From Spinellus fusiger (Eukaryota > Mucoromycota > Mucoromycetes > Mucorales > Phycomycetaceae), in the NCBI GenBank assembly GCA_025094145.1, contig JALLLS010000005.1:434001-498000 (forward strand): 64,000 nucleotides of DNA, read 5' to 3'. Both the position numbers and the translations under genes were made by a program. Below are positions 11,159-22,019 of the stretch, piece after piece. Numbering within the stretch: position 1 is the stretch's first letter; every line of letters starts with the position of its first letter. The notes beneath the pieces are model-generated. The model was not told the origin of the DNA. It was given only the letters and a program-made list of their open reading frames with translations, and made no database searches.

Positions 11159-11786
11159 TTTTTCTGGTGTATTTCTTCTATCTTTCTATACTAATAACAA
11201 AAGCATTTCGTCCTCCTATAGTGCTACAGACATGCAGTAGAATCAAAATAAACAAGTGCTGTCTTTTTCTTCGTCCAACCCTCTCTTTCTATTCTTAAAA
11301 TAAGCCTTACTATAAACTCATTCTTTTGTCATGCTTGTGGACATGTCACACACTGCCCAAATTGGGTCATTGTTTTGATGTAAACTGCAAGCAAGGCATT
11401 TTCCAAATACAAAATGATAGACGCTGTCCATTGGCTATACACGCATTTTTTTTCATCTCTCTCGACAGGTATGCTAATTTAAGCGTCTTTTCACTTGAAT
11501 ATATTTTTACAAGGTTCCTACACCTTTTGGTAGGCAGGAGAACAGCAGCAGAGCTTATGGTTAACCTGGTTGTTACAGTTTATAGCCAACATAACCCTAC
11601 GTATTCCCCCTCTTGACAGAAATAGAAATATAAAATTCTATAACAATGACATCTCAACGTAAGACTACATAGAGACAATGCAGCTGTGGATTCCTTTTTT
11701 CTTTTTTCTTCTCTTTTTCTTTTTGGCTGATATTCTATTTCTTCCCTAAACAAAAAGGACATACACCTGTCTCTAGTACAGTTGAC

Positions 11787-13954
11787 ATGACCGCCCACTC
11801 ACTCCACCCATTTCAAGATTATTTAAATACCGATGGCTTACAGAAATTAGAAGAGGTGGGTTAGCAAAAAGACAATAGAGAGAAGCTCTACGCAGGGCCC
11901 TTTTTTCTAATATAATATATTCTATGGGTGGAAATGATGTATTTATTTTTCCTCTCTAGGAATTAAATAAGCTCAATAGCCTAAGAGCACAACGTCGTGC
12001 ATTGACTGCACACCTCCCTCGAACAATAAGCGCACCTTCTCTCTTCACTGCGGTCCAATCAACAGTACTAGAAAACAAACACCACCGACCCACAGCAGAA
12101 AGTACAACCACACCATTATCACCAAGGATCCCTCAAAAAGATCTCCAGCGTTCAAAATCACTAGCAAATATAAGCCAGTACATTGAGCCTGCTAAGAAAC
12201 TACCGCCCCTTCAAACAAGATCCCTTTCTCTCTCAGAACAGACCCCTTTATCAACCACAGCAGAGGTAAGTGAATGCCCTGTAATAGTGAATCCGATGAT
12301 TAAACCATTTACAGAAGGACAGCAGTAGTCCAAAGAAAGGTAATGTATCATAAAACAAAAAACAAAAAAAAAAGTGTCTTTTTCTTCTTTTTGCTTATAC
12401 TGTGTGCAGATATGTCCTTCCACCGTGAAGCCAATACCAATGGTATGTCCATCAAAAAGATAGAAAAGATAGAGAAGAAAGAAAAAAAAAGAAACTTATT
12501 CTTCCTAGTCAAAGTAAGAATCAATTCAAATAGCTCCTATGAAATCCTGTCTCCCCTCAACTGCCAGCCACAACCACAGCCCAATGTAAGTTTGGATGGG
12601 ATTCTCTATTCTCCTTTATTAACAAAGATGAAAAAAAAAAGATAAAAATCACCTATTCAGAGCCAATGCAGGTGAGTCATCTTCCTACTCTTTAGATTCC
12701 TTGTTTGCTTAGAGATGACTCATATCTCTATGATGATGATAGACACATGAGGACTACTGGCAAGAGAGAAGATCCCTGTCACCAGCCCAAAAGAAGATGT
12801 ATATTAGTACTTCTCCAGACTCAATAGGCTACGATGAAAGAGACAAAGTACTCGATAAGAGCACACATGCCATTCTGAATCAGAAACAGAAGATTCCCAA
12901 GAAAAAGTCAGAGATTGGTCTTGCCAACATCTCACATACCCTGGAGCAGCTGAAGAAGAGCATGTCAGATAGCAGACACAACACGGAGAATGATTCCAAA
13001 GTCACCTATCGACGCAGTGAATATGACAAGGCCATCCACCGTACACGAGGAAAGGTGGTAAGTAGGACAACCCACAGGAATAGAAAGAGAGGTAGAAATC
13101 TTGAGGGATGCTTACTACAAGTATCTGTATTATTGACTAGCTTTCCGTGATAACAGCATTAGAAAGCTCAAGCAGTGATCCAGACACTTCCTACTTTCAA
13201 TTCAGTAAGTAGACTTCTATAGAGGAATAGAGTAGGCTTTGGCTCAACACTTCACACCATTGTTATTGTATTACAGAGAAAAGACCAAGGAGCACTGTGC
13301 AATCTAATACATTTAGTAAGTCATGGCAAGGCAACAGTAGCCATGGGTATTAACAGTGTAGTAGCACCCACCAACCTGGAAGTGCCTTTGGATGCAAGAA
13401 AGCCATCTTTTTGGCTTGTGGAAAGAATGAAAGAACGGGTGAGTGACTAGACACACGCCTCGCTACTACTGTTGTGTATTCAAGCCTGCTTCTTCTCCTA
13501 GGAGTTTCCAAGATCAAGCAGTCCTGTAGGTTCTGATACATCTTCTTTGTATTCATCTTATACACAAGAAAGTATATCAGAAAGAACACCCGACACACCC
13601 AATGACTATACACCAAGAGCCCTGCCTTCTACTCCTCTGGACATTCCTAGCAAGCCCATTGTACCAAAGTTCCATCGACTGATATTGCGACGGGACACCT
13701 TTGATATGAAATCCAACTACTGCCCAGAGCTATCTCCCCATCTTTCAGAATTCAGTGAGGACTTGGATGATATGGTGGAGATGCTGTGTTCTCCCATCAG
13801 TTCAAAAAGATGCTTGAAAAAGGTGTCCTTCTCACCCATCATCACCACCATACCATGCTATCTTGAAAATGACGACGCCTCCACCCACGAGTCTCTTGAA
13901 AGTAAGCCTTTTAAGAGTACACTCTTCAACTGTCATGGAAAATACAAGTGTTGA
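11787..13954 (+). CDS. Orphan protein with a PP1-docking (RVxF-type) motif
   Basis: I do not recognise this family. A ten-exon model gives 496 aa: 11787-11855, 11960-12265, 12315-12339, 12410-12442, 12509-12585, 12663-12671 (9-nt microexon, optional), 12743-13057, 13163-13204, 13277-13438, 13502-13954. The N-terminus (residues 15-45) looks helical or coiled (LQKLEEELNKLNSLRAQRR). The middle is Ser/Pro-rich. A globular-looking segment runs KAQAVIQTLPTFNS-RKDQGALCNLIHL through KPSFWLVERMKER. Near the C-terminus (residues 452-456) is KKVSF followed by SP, matching the K-[KR]-V-x-F form of the PP1 catalytic-subunit docking motif, so a PP1 regulatory subunit is possible. Exons 3-6 are small and the least certain part; the last exon and the exon at 12743 are the firmest. 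Confidence 0.5.
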
Positions 13955-15286
13955 GCTTGATTTGCTGTGTGTATATGTATGTATGTATGTATGTATGTGC
14001 TGAGATGTGTTCTCCAACCTTACTACCACACACATACACATCCATAGACACATACAATTTTTATTTTATTTTATTTTTATTTTTGGAATTTCACCTATGA
14101 AAACACCCACTTGCGCTCTTCCCTTGAATTCAATCAGAAAAACATGGACATACCACGTTCTTATGAGTTCTGAGTTGAATCCATGGCCATGTAAATATAA
14201 AAAAAAGAAGAAAGAGAGAGAGCTCGTCCAAAGCAGTCTCTATTGCCACCCCAACCTCCAGGAATAGTTTATATATGTATATCTTTTTTTTATTTCTTAT
14301 TTCCTATTTCTTATTCCTTATCATTTATTACTTATTTCTTATTCCTTATCATTTATCATTTATTATCACATGTTTATCACTTATAGTCTTGCCACTTATT
14401 CTTATCCTTTGCTATGTATTATCAGTCCACTGATTTTGCTGTATTTTGTATTTATTATTTTATCCCTATTTATTTATTTCGCTAGATATCGTGTATCTAT
14501 AAAGCTATTCCTACCTACTTGTTCATTTTGAAAATGAAAATGAAAAAATAAAAATAAAGGCCTTGTTGATGCTATTGGTGAAGAAAGAGTTTTTATCCTG
14601 CTTGCTGCTCAGCTCAAGAACATGATGTTATTTTCAGTCTGAACAAACCCTCTTTCTCTCTTTCTGTTGAGCCGGAAACATGTGTCAAACACAAATGAGA
14701 AATGCCTTTATGACAAACCTAATTACAGTTTAATGTTACCTCTAAGCTTATTTCTTTGTATGCAGTTTGGAGAGACAAGGTTTGGGTTAGATTGTTTCAA
14801 CTTGTCTTTTGTCTAAATTTGCAGAGAGAAAATAGAAATAGAAATAGAAAGTAGAAATAGAAATAGAGAGAGAGAGAGGCCAACTTGGGCATGGCGTGTG
14901 ATGACACACATGGCATGGGATGCCATCGAATGATGTGCCTTGGTGCCTCCTACCATGGTAGAAAGAGTCCCTGCTTCATAGGACAAAAGGATCCGAGGGG
15001 ACTGTCTTGTATTATTTAGTAGCCCCACTCACACCCATGCCCATGGTGCACACATGTTTAAGCTTAAGAATGAAATACTATTAACAATGGCATTCTTCTT
15101 TCCTGCAGGACAAGAAGCCTAGCCAGTGAGAATTCCTCCTAAGCAGAATCATTAGATAGATAGATCCATAGATAGATCCATAGATAATAGCATAGAGCCA
15201 TACATCTGTACTCTTGGTACACTTTTATACATGTCCGTTTGTTTTATTCTTTCTACAGTTGTTCATAGTAGAGCAGTCCACAGAGT
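13955..15286. other. Intergenic region with no recognised gene
   Basis: Simple ATGT repeats at about 13975-13998, T-rich and TTTCTTAT-type repeats at 14290-14360, and a GAAATA repeat at 14825-14875. A minus-strand open frame at 14813-15028 has no recognisable similarity and I do not call it. Confidence 0.5.
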
Positions 15287-15585
15287 TTATTTTTTTTGGT
15301 GTGTCACATCTTTTACACCAGGAAGTGTGTTGGGAAGAGGCACATCACTAAAGTCGTCCTGCTTCACTGCTAACATGGAGTAGGCGTCTAGAGCATGGTG
15401 AGCTAACAAAAAGAAAGAAACAAAAAAAGAAAAAGGCACTTACAAACACTGCCAGTAAAAGTCAATAAACCCATCAATGTCAGTAGGTTGCGTGCCTTAA
15501 AGGGCTGTCGTGTGCGTTCAAGGGCAGGTGAAAACCCGTAGCCTTTGGATTGTGTATAGAGCTTTTCTCGGTTGGTGGATGACAT
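15287..15585 (-). CDS. COA3: Cytochrome c oxidase assembly factor 3
   Basis: Two exons, 15444-15585 and 15287-15402, separated by a 41-nt intron. The protein has the COA3 pattern: SPALERTRQPFKARNLLTL, one hydrophobic segment (LLTLMGLLTFTGSV), then YSMLAVKQDDFSDVPLP. COA3 is a single-pass inner mitochondrial membrane protein that with Cox14 binds newly made Cox1 during complex IV assembly. Starting at the Met at 15583-15585 (MSSTNREKLY) gives 85 aa, about the size of the yeast protein. An upstream in-frame Met at 15706-15708 would give 126 aa but would overlap the start of the divergent nucleoporin gene, so I prefer the shorter form. Confidence 0.82.
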
Positions 15586-15701
15586 GAACCAGTGGACAAA
15601 TGCTTTGCCAGTCTCTTTCTCTTTGATTTGTGGCTTAGTTTCTTGTTCATTTTGCTTTCTTTCACTGGACGCGTCATTTGCACCAGAGTAAAGATTCCTC
15701 A
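15586..15701. promoter_or_regulatory. Probable shared promoter between COA3 and NUP54/57
   Basis: The 116 bp between the preferred COA3 start and the nucleoporin ATG must hold both promoters unless one transcript starts inside the other gene. It stays open in the COA3 frame, so part of it could instead be COA3 coding sequence. Confidence 0.4.
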
Positions 15702-17372
15702 ATGACATTCACTTTTGGCTCATCAGCTACCAGCACAGCGGCCTTTGGTCATGCACCCACTGTAGCACCCACTGCCACCCCTTCAGCCAGTACCTTTTCA
15801 TTTGGCACTGCTCCTACGCCAGCCAGCACCAGCAATACTTTTTCATTTGGCACTGCCCCCACCTCCACCCCTTCAGCCACCAATACATTTACATTTGGAG
15901 CCACACCTGCTGCTACTACAAATACTCCAACCAGTAGTGTCTTTACATTTGGAGCCACACCTGCTGCCTCTTCTGCTTCTGCTGCTTCAACTGCACCTGC
16001 TTCCACTAATATAGCCCCCAGCACCTTTTCCTTTGGAGCTGCTACCACTAATACAGCTCCCAGCACCTTTTCCTTTGGCACTGTGCCCAAACCCACGACG
16101 CATGCCTTTGGACTTTCTAATACAGCAGGTGTCTTTGGATCAAGTAATACATCCACCCCTTTCATTCTCTCCTCTCTATCTCCTGCTCTCCTCCTACTTA
16201 ACATTACTAACTCTTGACAGACACTCAAACCAACAAAGAACAGCAAATATGGCAGCTTCTTGTTCAGGCTGAAAACGACTCACGACAAAAGCAGTCCGAC
16301 ACCCTCCTGTCAATAGAAGGCATGTACAAACCAGAGAATATTTGGCAGACACTAGCTCTTCTCAAGGCATGGTGGGACCCACACTCTCCCCTGTGTCGAT
16401 TCAAGTACTACTTTTACAACAAAGTCCCATCACAAGAAGTGTATCTGTACCAACGCCCAGCCCACCATGACTCTAGAGCATGGGCTTCTGCTCAAAAGGC
16501 AAATCCAGACCCCACATGGTAAGTTCCATTTCTTCATCCTCGTGTGTGTGTGTGTGTGTGTGTGTTTGTGTGTTTGACTTCATCTTCTCCATGCTATGGG
16601 TTGGGTCATTAGTTTGGTACCTGCCTTAGCTGTTGGATTTGAAGATGTCAAGAAGCGTATGGAAGGCCAAGACAAACAGAACCAGGCTCACCAACAAAAG
16701 CTCACAGTAAGAATAATAACATGAAGAGGGGGTTTTCTGTTGTTGTTGTTGCTCCAAAGGGATCTCTTTAATATCATCTCATAGGAAATGGACGAGAAGA
16801 TCAAAAAGATCAAGCAAAAGAGTCTAGTGGAAACAGCCACCAAACTCAATGACTTTAAGAAGAGACATATGGAGATGACACATCGAGTGATCAAGGTACA
16901 CGCATCATGTCACCCTATCCCTTAATCACACCTCTTCTTTCTCTCTTCTTCTTTTTCAAAAAAAAAAAAGCTGCTTAAACTAGCCCAAGTCTTACGCCAC
17001 AAGGGCCTTTCCATCACCCCCAATGAAGATGCCATGCGTGCCCATTTTGAACAGATCCAGAGCGAGCTCGAGAATTCTGAGCAATTCCATGGCAAATTGA
17101 GTCAGTTGTGGGCTCAGCTGCAACTCATCAAAGAATCAGGTCGTCAGTATGGTAAGGTAGATGGTGTTCATGCATGGAACAATGCAGAACAAGACATGCA
17201 GGCCATGACAAAGGTAAGGCCCGTGTCTGGACACAACTATGGAGAGAGAGAGAGAGAGAAGACTGACACACAGTAGTGCTTGGGAGAACAGCACCACGGC
17301 ATTGAACATACGGTACAGACGCTTCAAAAGGACATTGCAGACATGGACGCATGGGAGAAGAGACGTCTTTAA
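15702..17372 (+). CDS. NUP54: FG nucleoporin of the Nup54/Nup57 family
   Basis: Six exons, 427 aa: 15702-16143, 16221-16518, 16613-16706, 16785-16895, 16971-17213, 17277-17372. Residues 1-145 carry repeated FSFG/FTFG and FG motifs in Thr/Ala/Ser-rich spacers. After the first intron comes the conserved helical body: CRFKYYFYNKVPS, then NPDPTCLVPALAVGFEDVKKR, followed by coiled-coil segments through to EQHHGIEHTVQTLQKDI. Nup54 (Nup57 in yeast) sits in the central channel with Nup62 and Nup58, and its FG repeats bind transport receptors. The first donor is a weak GTAATA, chosen because it alone joins the FG region in frame to NTQTNKEQQIWQLL. Its stop lies 86 bp from the mS38 stop on the other strand. 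Confidence 0.92.
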
Positions 17373-17458
17373 AGCTAGTGTATAGTTTGCCCCGTTTATT
17401 AGACATGTTGTAAATGCATACAAGTACAGTAAGGTGCAGCGCAGTGCCATAAGGATTC

Positions 17459-17922
17459 TTATTTGCCCAGTCGCTTTCTCAGTGCTCTTGTTCTCTTTCT
17501 AAGTTTCTTGTGTTTGTGTTTGTTCATTTTAAGGCGTCTCTTTCTTAGGACACTTGTGAGTTGGAGTGTCTCGGTGGGTGTCTCGGTGGGTGTCTGGGAA
17601 AGTGACTGCGACTTTGCAGGGGAGGAGGGTGGAGGCGCAAGGAAAGGCTTGTGTGTCAAGACAGACAAGGCGTGCTTGTCCATCCAACAGACGTCTGGCT
17701 CTATTCCCATGAGCCGTGTGACAGTGCTAATGACTTACTCAGGGGCATGAAGGACATGAAAGGCGCGTCACTGGGTGTCGAGGAAGCCACTGTCACCAAT
17801 GGACGCACACACACAGGTGTCCTGACAGCAGCATGACGTACGACTGCTGCCACCACAGGCACTCTTGCAAAACGGCCAAGCATTGGAGGAGAAGGGGAAG
17901 GGGAAGCAAAAGGCAAAGGCAA
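17459..17922 (-). CDS. COX24: Mitochondrial small-subunit ribosomal protein mS38 (COX24/AURKAIP1-like)
   Basis: Two exons, 17739-17922 and 17459-17700, with a 38-nt intron; 141 aa, or 128 aa if the second Met (17881-17883, MLGRFARV) is used. The C-terminal SVLRKRRLKMNKHKHKKLRK then RTRALRKRLGK is the highly conserved, very basic mS38 signature, which threads into mitochondrial 12S/15S rRNA. The N-terminus (MLGRFARVPVVAAVVRHAAV) is an excellent matrix-targeting sequence. Between them is a poorly conserved Pro/Thr linker with a PTETPTET duplication. In yeast the protein is also needed for COX1 mRNA processing and translation. It is divergent from cytosolic uS13. Confidence 0.88.
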
Positions 17923-18056
17923 ACAAGTGACTCAGCCACTGCCAGTCCGAGTGTGACTTTTGACTTGGGGTCCGGTGTGCGGTGTCCCCTGCAAGTGGGT
18001 TTTGCAAGCCCCACCATGCACAACGTTGATTCTCTCCCTTTTCCATTGTGATCACT
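17923..18056. promoter_or_regulatory. Probable bidirectional promoter for mS38 and uS13
   Basis: Only 134 bp separate the two start codons. The interval has no clear TATA box; it is GC-richer than other spacers and has a pyrimidine tract just before the uS13 ATG. Confidence 0.45.
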
Positions 18057-18659
18057 ATGGTAAGCGTGCCCTCTCCCCCCTTCTGTCCATCCATCTGTCC
18101 ATCCATCCTAAAGGCTAACGGATGACCGTCCATTCTTGTACCATGATTGTAGTCGCTCGTTGTCCCTGAGAGGAATCAAGTAAGTTACTGTCTTTGAGAT
18201 GGGTTTGGGGCTAATCCAGAGCAGTTCCAGCACATTATCCGTCTCCTCAACACCAACGTTGACGGAAAGAACAAGATCACCACTGCCTTGACCTCTGTCA
18301 AGGGTGTGGGTCGTCGTTTCTCCAACATTGCCTGCAAGAAGGCCGATGTGGACCTCAACAAGAGAGCCGGTGAATTGAGCAATGAAGAATTGGAGCGTAT
18401 TGTCACCATTCTCCAGAACCCTGCTCAGTACAAGATCCCCAACTGGTTCCTCAACAGACAGAAGGATATTGTCGATGGCAAGAACTCCCAGGCCATTTCC
18501 AACGTGTTGGATACTAAGCTCCGTGATGATTTGGAGCGCCTGAAGAAGATCCGTGCTCACCGTGGTCTCCGTCATTACTGGGGTCTCCGTGTCCGTGGTC
18601 AGCACACCAAGACTACCGGTCGTCGTGGTAGAACTGTCGGTGTGTCCAAGAAGAAATAA
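18057..18659 (+). CDS. RPS18: 40S ribosomal protein uS13 (S18)
   Basis: Three exons: 18057-18059, 18153-18179, 18225-18659; 154 aa. The first coding exon is only the ATG, followed directly by GTAAGC; joining to TCGCTCGTTGTCCCT gives [10 protein letters not shown], the expected N-terminus. The body [20 protein letters not shown] and [20 protein letters not shown] is uS13, a small-subunit head protein contacting 18S rRNA and the P-site/intersubunit bridge. The C-terminal basic tail [10 protein letters not shown] is intact. Strongly C/G-ending codons compared with neighbouring genes fit high expression. An antisense open frame covers it but is a shadow. Confidence 0.97.
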
Positions 18660-18903
18660 ACTGTCCGTCCATAAGCTGTGGAGACACCTTCACAACAGTC
18701 ACATGGCAAGCAGGAGATGGTATGAACACTCGCTTATTGCCTTAGCTGTGATAGTATTTTTTTATAATAAAAATAAGGTGTTTTTTTTTGTGCAATTCCA
18801 ATCAACTCCAATCCATTCATTAGTCACGTGTGTTTGTTGTGGAGTAGTGTTTGTTGTTGTTGCTGCTGCTGTTGCTGTTGTTGCTATTCTTTTCTCTTTT
18901 ATT

Positions 18904-19347
18904 ATGGACGGACCTACGATTAGAGATTACATTGGTAGGTGGCCCCAATGACAGCTGTGTCCTACCTATATGTGTACGTTGGACTTACGCATGAGCAGAG
19001 GCAAGAAAGAAGAAGGGCATGTCATGGTGAGTGAGTGAGTGAGTAGGTGGGTTGGGTGAACATGACGTATTCATTCTAGCAGGGAAGACTACCGCAAGCT
19101 AAAAGAAGAGAAAGAGGGGCCGGGTGTTTCCGATGCTGCCATGGTCAAGTACCGCCGCCAACTGGACAATGAGAGAGAAGGGAAACTATTGGCTGGACGC
19201 AAGAGAGCAAGAGAGTCTGATAAAGACCAGGACAAAGACAAGGACAAGGACAGAAAGAGAAAGAAGAAGAAGAAGCACAGTAGAAAGCACCACGACAGCA
19301 AGAGTGAGAGCAGTCATAACAAACAGCACATCTCTTCGCCTTCTTAG
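18904..19347 (+). CDS. Small Lys/Asp/Arg-rich protein of unknown function
   Basis: Three exons, 18904-18934, 18999-19026 and 19083-19347, give 107 aa. The spliced start MDGPTIRDYIEARKKKGMSW continues EDYRKLKEEKEGPGVSD, then MVKYRRQLDNEREGKLLAGR, and the tail is a run of KD, RKRKKKKK, Ser and His residues. I do not recognise the family. The first half is helical and patterned enough to be real, and the splices join three phases correctly (phase 1, then phase 2). The tail looks like a nuclear or nucleolar localisation region. There is a GT/AG-consistent but weak second intron (GTGAGT, 56 nt). Confidence 0.55.
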
Positions 19348-19763
19348 CCGTAGGGCTCTATAGAATAGACACCTTCCCTTCCTTCCCTTCCTTCACGTAA
19401 TAAGTCCAATAACACTACTGACAAATCTACTTGTACTTCCTGTCTGCAAGCTACTTTACAGAATCCATTGTTATCCTAGGGTGTTGGTCTTTCTATTAAA
19501 GAGAGAGAGAAAAGAAAGAAGAAAAGAAAGACGCCATGGCTGTCCTCTTTCTTTTCTTTTCTTCTTTCTTTTTTTTGTTGGCTATTATCTACTATAGATC
19601 TATTAGATGAGCTGGATGAGCTGGATGAACTGGACCCAGCCTCTCGAGCCCGTCTCTGCCTAAAAAGTACTTGCATAAGAAAGACAGTGTCGGCCCACAG
19701 AATGACGTTGTGACTCGGCTTTTACACAACGATGACTTGTGGATCAAGCCATGACACTCGACC
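19348..19763. other. Spacer before the sorting nexin, with a coding-like patch
   Basis: Positions 19590-19756 include a TAG acceptor-like site, then a frame reading LLDELDELDELDPASRARL and, in a shifted frame, KKYLHKKDSVGPQNDVVTRL ending at a TGA at 19753-19755. I cannot join them with a convincing intron. It may be a small unrecognised gene or an upstream exon. Confidence 0.3.
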
Positions 19764-22019
19764 ATGACCTTCCAAGACGCATGGACTATTGTTAAGTTCT
19801 ATAGACCTGTTTTCCAGGGAAAAGCCCTCTCTTTCATTGTTATCCCAGTGGCAGTGTATGTCAGCACTGTTTTCTCTCTGCTTCTCTTGTCCCATGGCTA
19901 TCTGTGGCATGTATGGCTTGTCATTGGCTTCCTGTGTGGTGCTCTACTGACACTTCACACCCGTTCTCCATCTCCTGCTGTCCAGCATCTTAGTCAGCGG
20001 TGGTCCATGCCTGTATTTGCCGCTGTATCTGACACCGAGGAAGAGGTAGGTAACTGAGGAGAAAGAGAGACCCTGTAGGACTTATAAGAGTAGTCCTCCA
20101 CAGAAGACCAGTTTGTCAGTGCCCACCAAACACTAGCACTGTTCTATCCTCCCCTGACATTGGCAGTGAGTTCAGCCATTGAGCTGTTTCTGAAGCAGTT
20201 TGTAAGCGAGTGGTGGGTGCCTTTAAATGAACACAACCACCCTGCCTTTCTACAAAGTGTCAGAGCAAGACTCCATGCTGCCACTGCCAATCTAGAGAAG
20301 ATACTGTTCAAGCAAAAGAAACACGATCTTGTCATGTCCACTGTCTTTGGAGTAGCTAATACACTGATCATCCATATGGTAGGTTCTCTCCAACCATCTT
20401 AGACTAGATCCACAGGACAGGGCCATTATTAATCTGCTGTCATGGTGCAGAGAGAGTGCAGGGCGTATGAAGACAGCGGTATTTCCTTGGACACCTACAT
20501 ACTACACTATCCCCACTCGGCCTTTGCTCAGCTGCTGTCCAGAGAAGAGCAGGAGAACCAGTTGAGACAGCTCGCAACGACTATTCTCAAACGACTCATG
20601 CTTAAATCTGACGTGGGGTCAGGCGTGTTGGTGTGTTTGTTAAGAGAACTACTAGCCACCCACTTACTGGGCACACTGATGAAGACATGCAGTGATCCTG
20701 ATTTTATCAACTGTCTCATGGTAAAACACCTACTGAAGGAAACAGTCGAGCAGCAGCCAAAGGAAGAGGGTCTGTTGCGTGTAGTGGAAAAAGCCACAGA
20801 AGATGCCATGCAGTCAGAACACACCTTCCTCAAGGCAAAAACACCCAAAGAAGCTTCCTTGCTCTATGCACCAGGCACCATTCATTTCAGTGTGATGGAC
20901 AACGGACCCCTGTCCCATCCCATCCATCCCTCTGAAAAGACAATGAGCTACATCTTACAAATCGAACGACCCTCTATGCAAAGTGTCCCGGGATCAGAAG
21001 GGGGTGGTTATGTGATTACACGCACCTGTGCTGACTTTGAGAACTTCCATACTATGCTCACTACTCGCTATCCAAAGCGTGTGGCTCGTCTGGAGCTTCG
21101 TCTGCCTTGGGATCGCACCCGCTCATGGCTGAAAATAGGACAGACACCGCCCCAAAAAACCGATGCTCACCCTACAGAGGAGTGTCTGGAGCGGTACCTT
21201 CATAGTGTGGTCCAGGACAGTGAGCTAGGATGTGAGTCAGAGATCCTTGTGTTCCTGGCCAAAGAGCAAGAGAAAACCCCCAGTAAGCCCACCGACCCAG
21301 TGCAGCGTATAGACACTGCTCTTCCCGGTGCAGACACTACAGAGTCCACAGACTACTCATGGACTGTCTCACCCACCCACACTGTCAACAGAGCCCTCTC
21401 CCTACTCAAGAGATCCAAAGAAGACGACGATGTTCGCTGGTTTAAGCGCAAGTCAACGGCTGACAGCCAAATAGACATTCCAAAAAGAGAAGAGATCAAA
21501 ACAAGGCCACCTCATAGCAGCCCCAATGAAGCACCGCTGCCCACAGAAGATGTTGAACTTTTGATCGAAACCACCTTTGCATTGGTAGTAGAACTGTTTG
21601 ATCTCTCGACAAAGAACAACAAGGCATGGGTGCGTCGGTCACTGCTCAATCTACTACGTGAAATTGTACGACGCTCCTATACACAGCTAGTGGCAGAACA
21701 CTACAATGACTCTATCCAGGCATTGTTATCTCCCGAGGCACTGACACAGCATGTATCTGAGCTAGCACAGACATTCTGGCCGCAGGGACAGTGGACCCCA
21801 CCACCCCACCGATCAGACGACGAGAAACAATCCACAAAGCGCCAGGCGCGCACCTTGTTAATGCATCACGCAATTCCTGGTACACTCCGGCAGCTTATAG
21901 GAGATCAAAATTGCACTCAGTCCATGGAGACGCTATGGACAAGGCTCCAGGATCCTCTGTTGAATCGTGTACTGATCCTTCAACTACTAGAACGCACACT
22001 CAAGCCCCTCTTTGGCTAA
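19764..22019 (+). CDS. Membrane-anchored PXA-PX-nexin C sorting nexin (Mdm1/SNX13-like, no RGS seen)
   Basis: Three exons, 19764-20049, 20104-20378 and 20451-22019; 709 aa. Residues about 20-65 contain two hydrophobic segments (FIVIPVAVYVSTVFSLLLL and WLVIGFLCGALLTL), a likely ER hairpin. A PXA domain follows from about residue 105 (LFLKQFVSEWWVPLNEH, then LEKILFKQKKHDLVMSTVFG). A PX domain spans about 350-460 (SYILQIERPSM, YVITRTCADFENFHTML). The C-terminal nexin C region is at about 585-700 (WVRRSLLNLLREIVRRSYTQ). The order matches Mdm1/SNX13/SNX14/SNX25, which tether ER to vacuole or lipid droplets, but the distance between PXA and PX leaves little room for an RGS domain and I see none. 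Donor GTAACT of exon 1 is chosen by phase. Confidence 0.85.

Larger units (their letters stand above)
8567..11786. other. Gene-poor AT-rich region of 3.2 kb with tandem repeats
   Basis: No open frame here resembles a known protein and none can be joined by plausible splice sites. AATAAA-like signals near 8650 fit the SIN3 3' end. The rest is AT-rich and contains three short tandem arrays, listed separately. No transposase, LTR or tRNA seen. Confidence 0.5.

Noticed and set aside
14813..15028. Minus-strand 71-aa frame
   Set aside because: No recognised similarity and it includes a GAAATA microsatellite; not enough to call a gene.
15749..16246. 165-aa minus-strand frame opposite the nucleoporin
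   Set aside because: It is the reverse complement of the FG repeat region, and its Val/Gly/Ala/Lys repeats mirror that repeat; no independent signals.
18108..18605. 165-aa minus-strand frame opposite uS13
   Set aside because: Antisense shadow of a highly codon-biased ribosomal protein gene. The sense protein is unmistakable.
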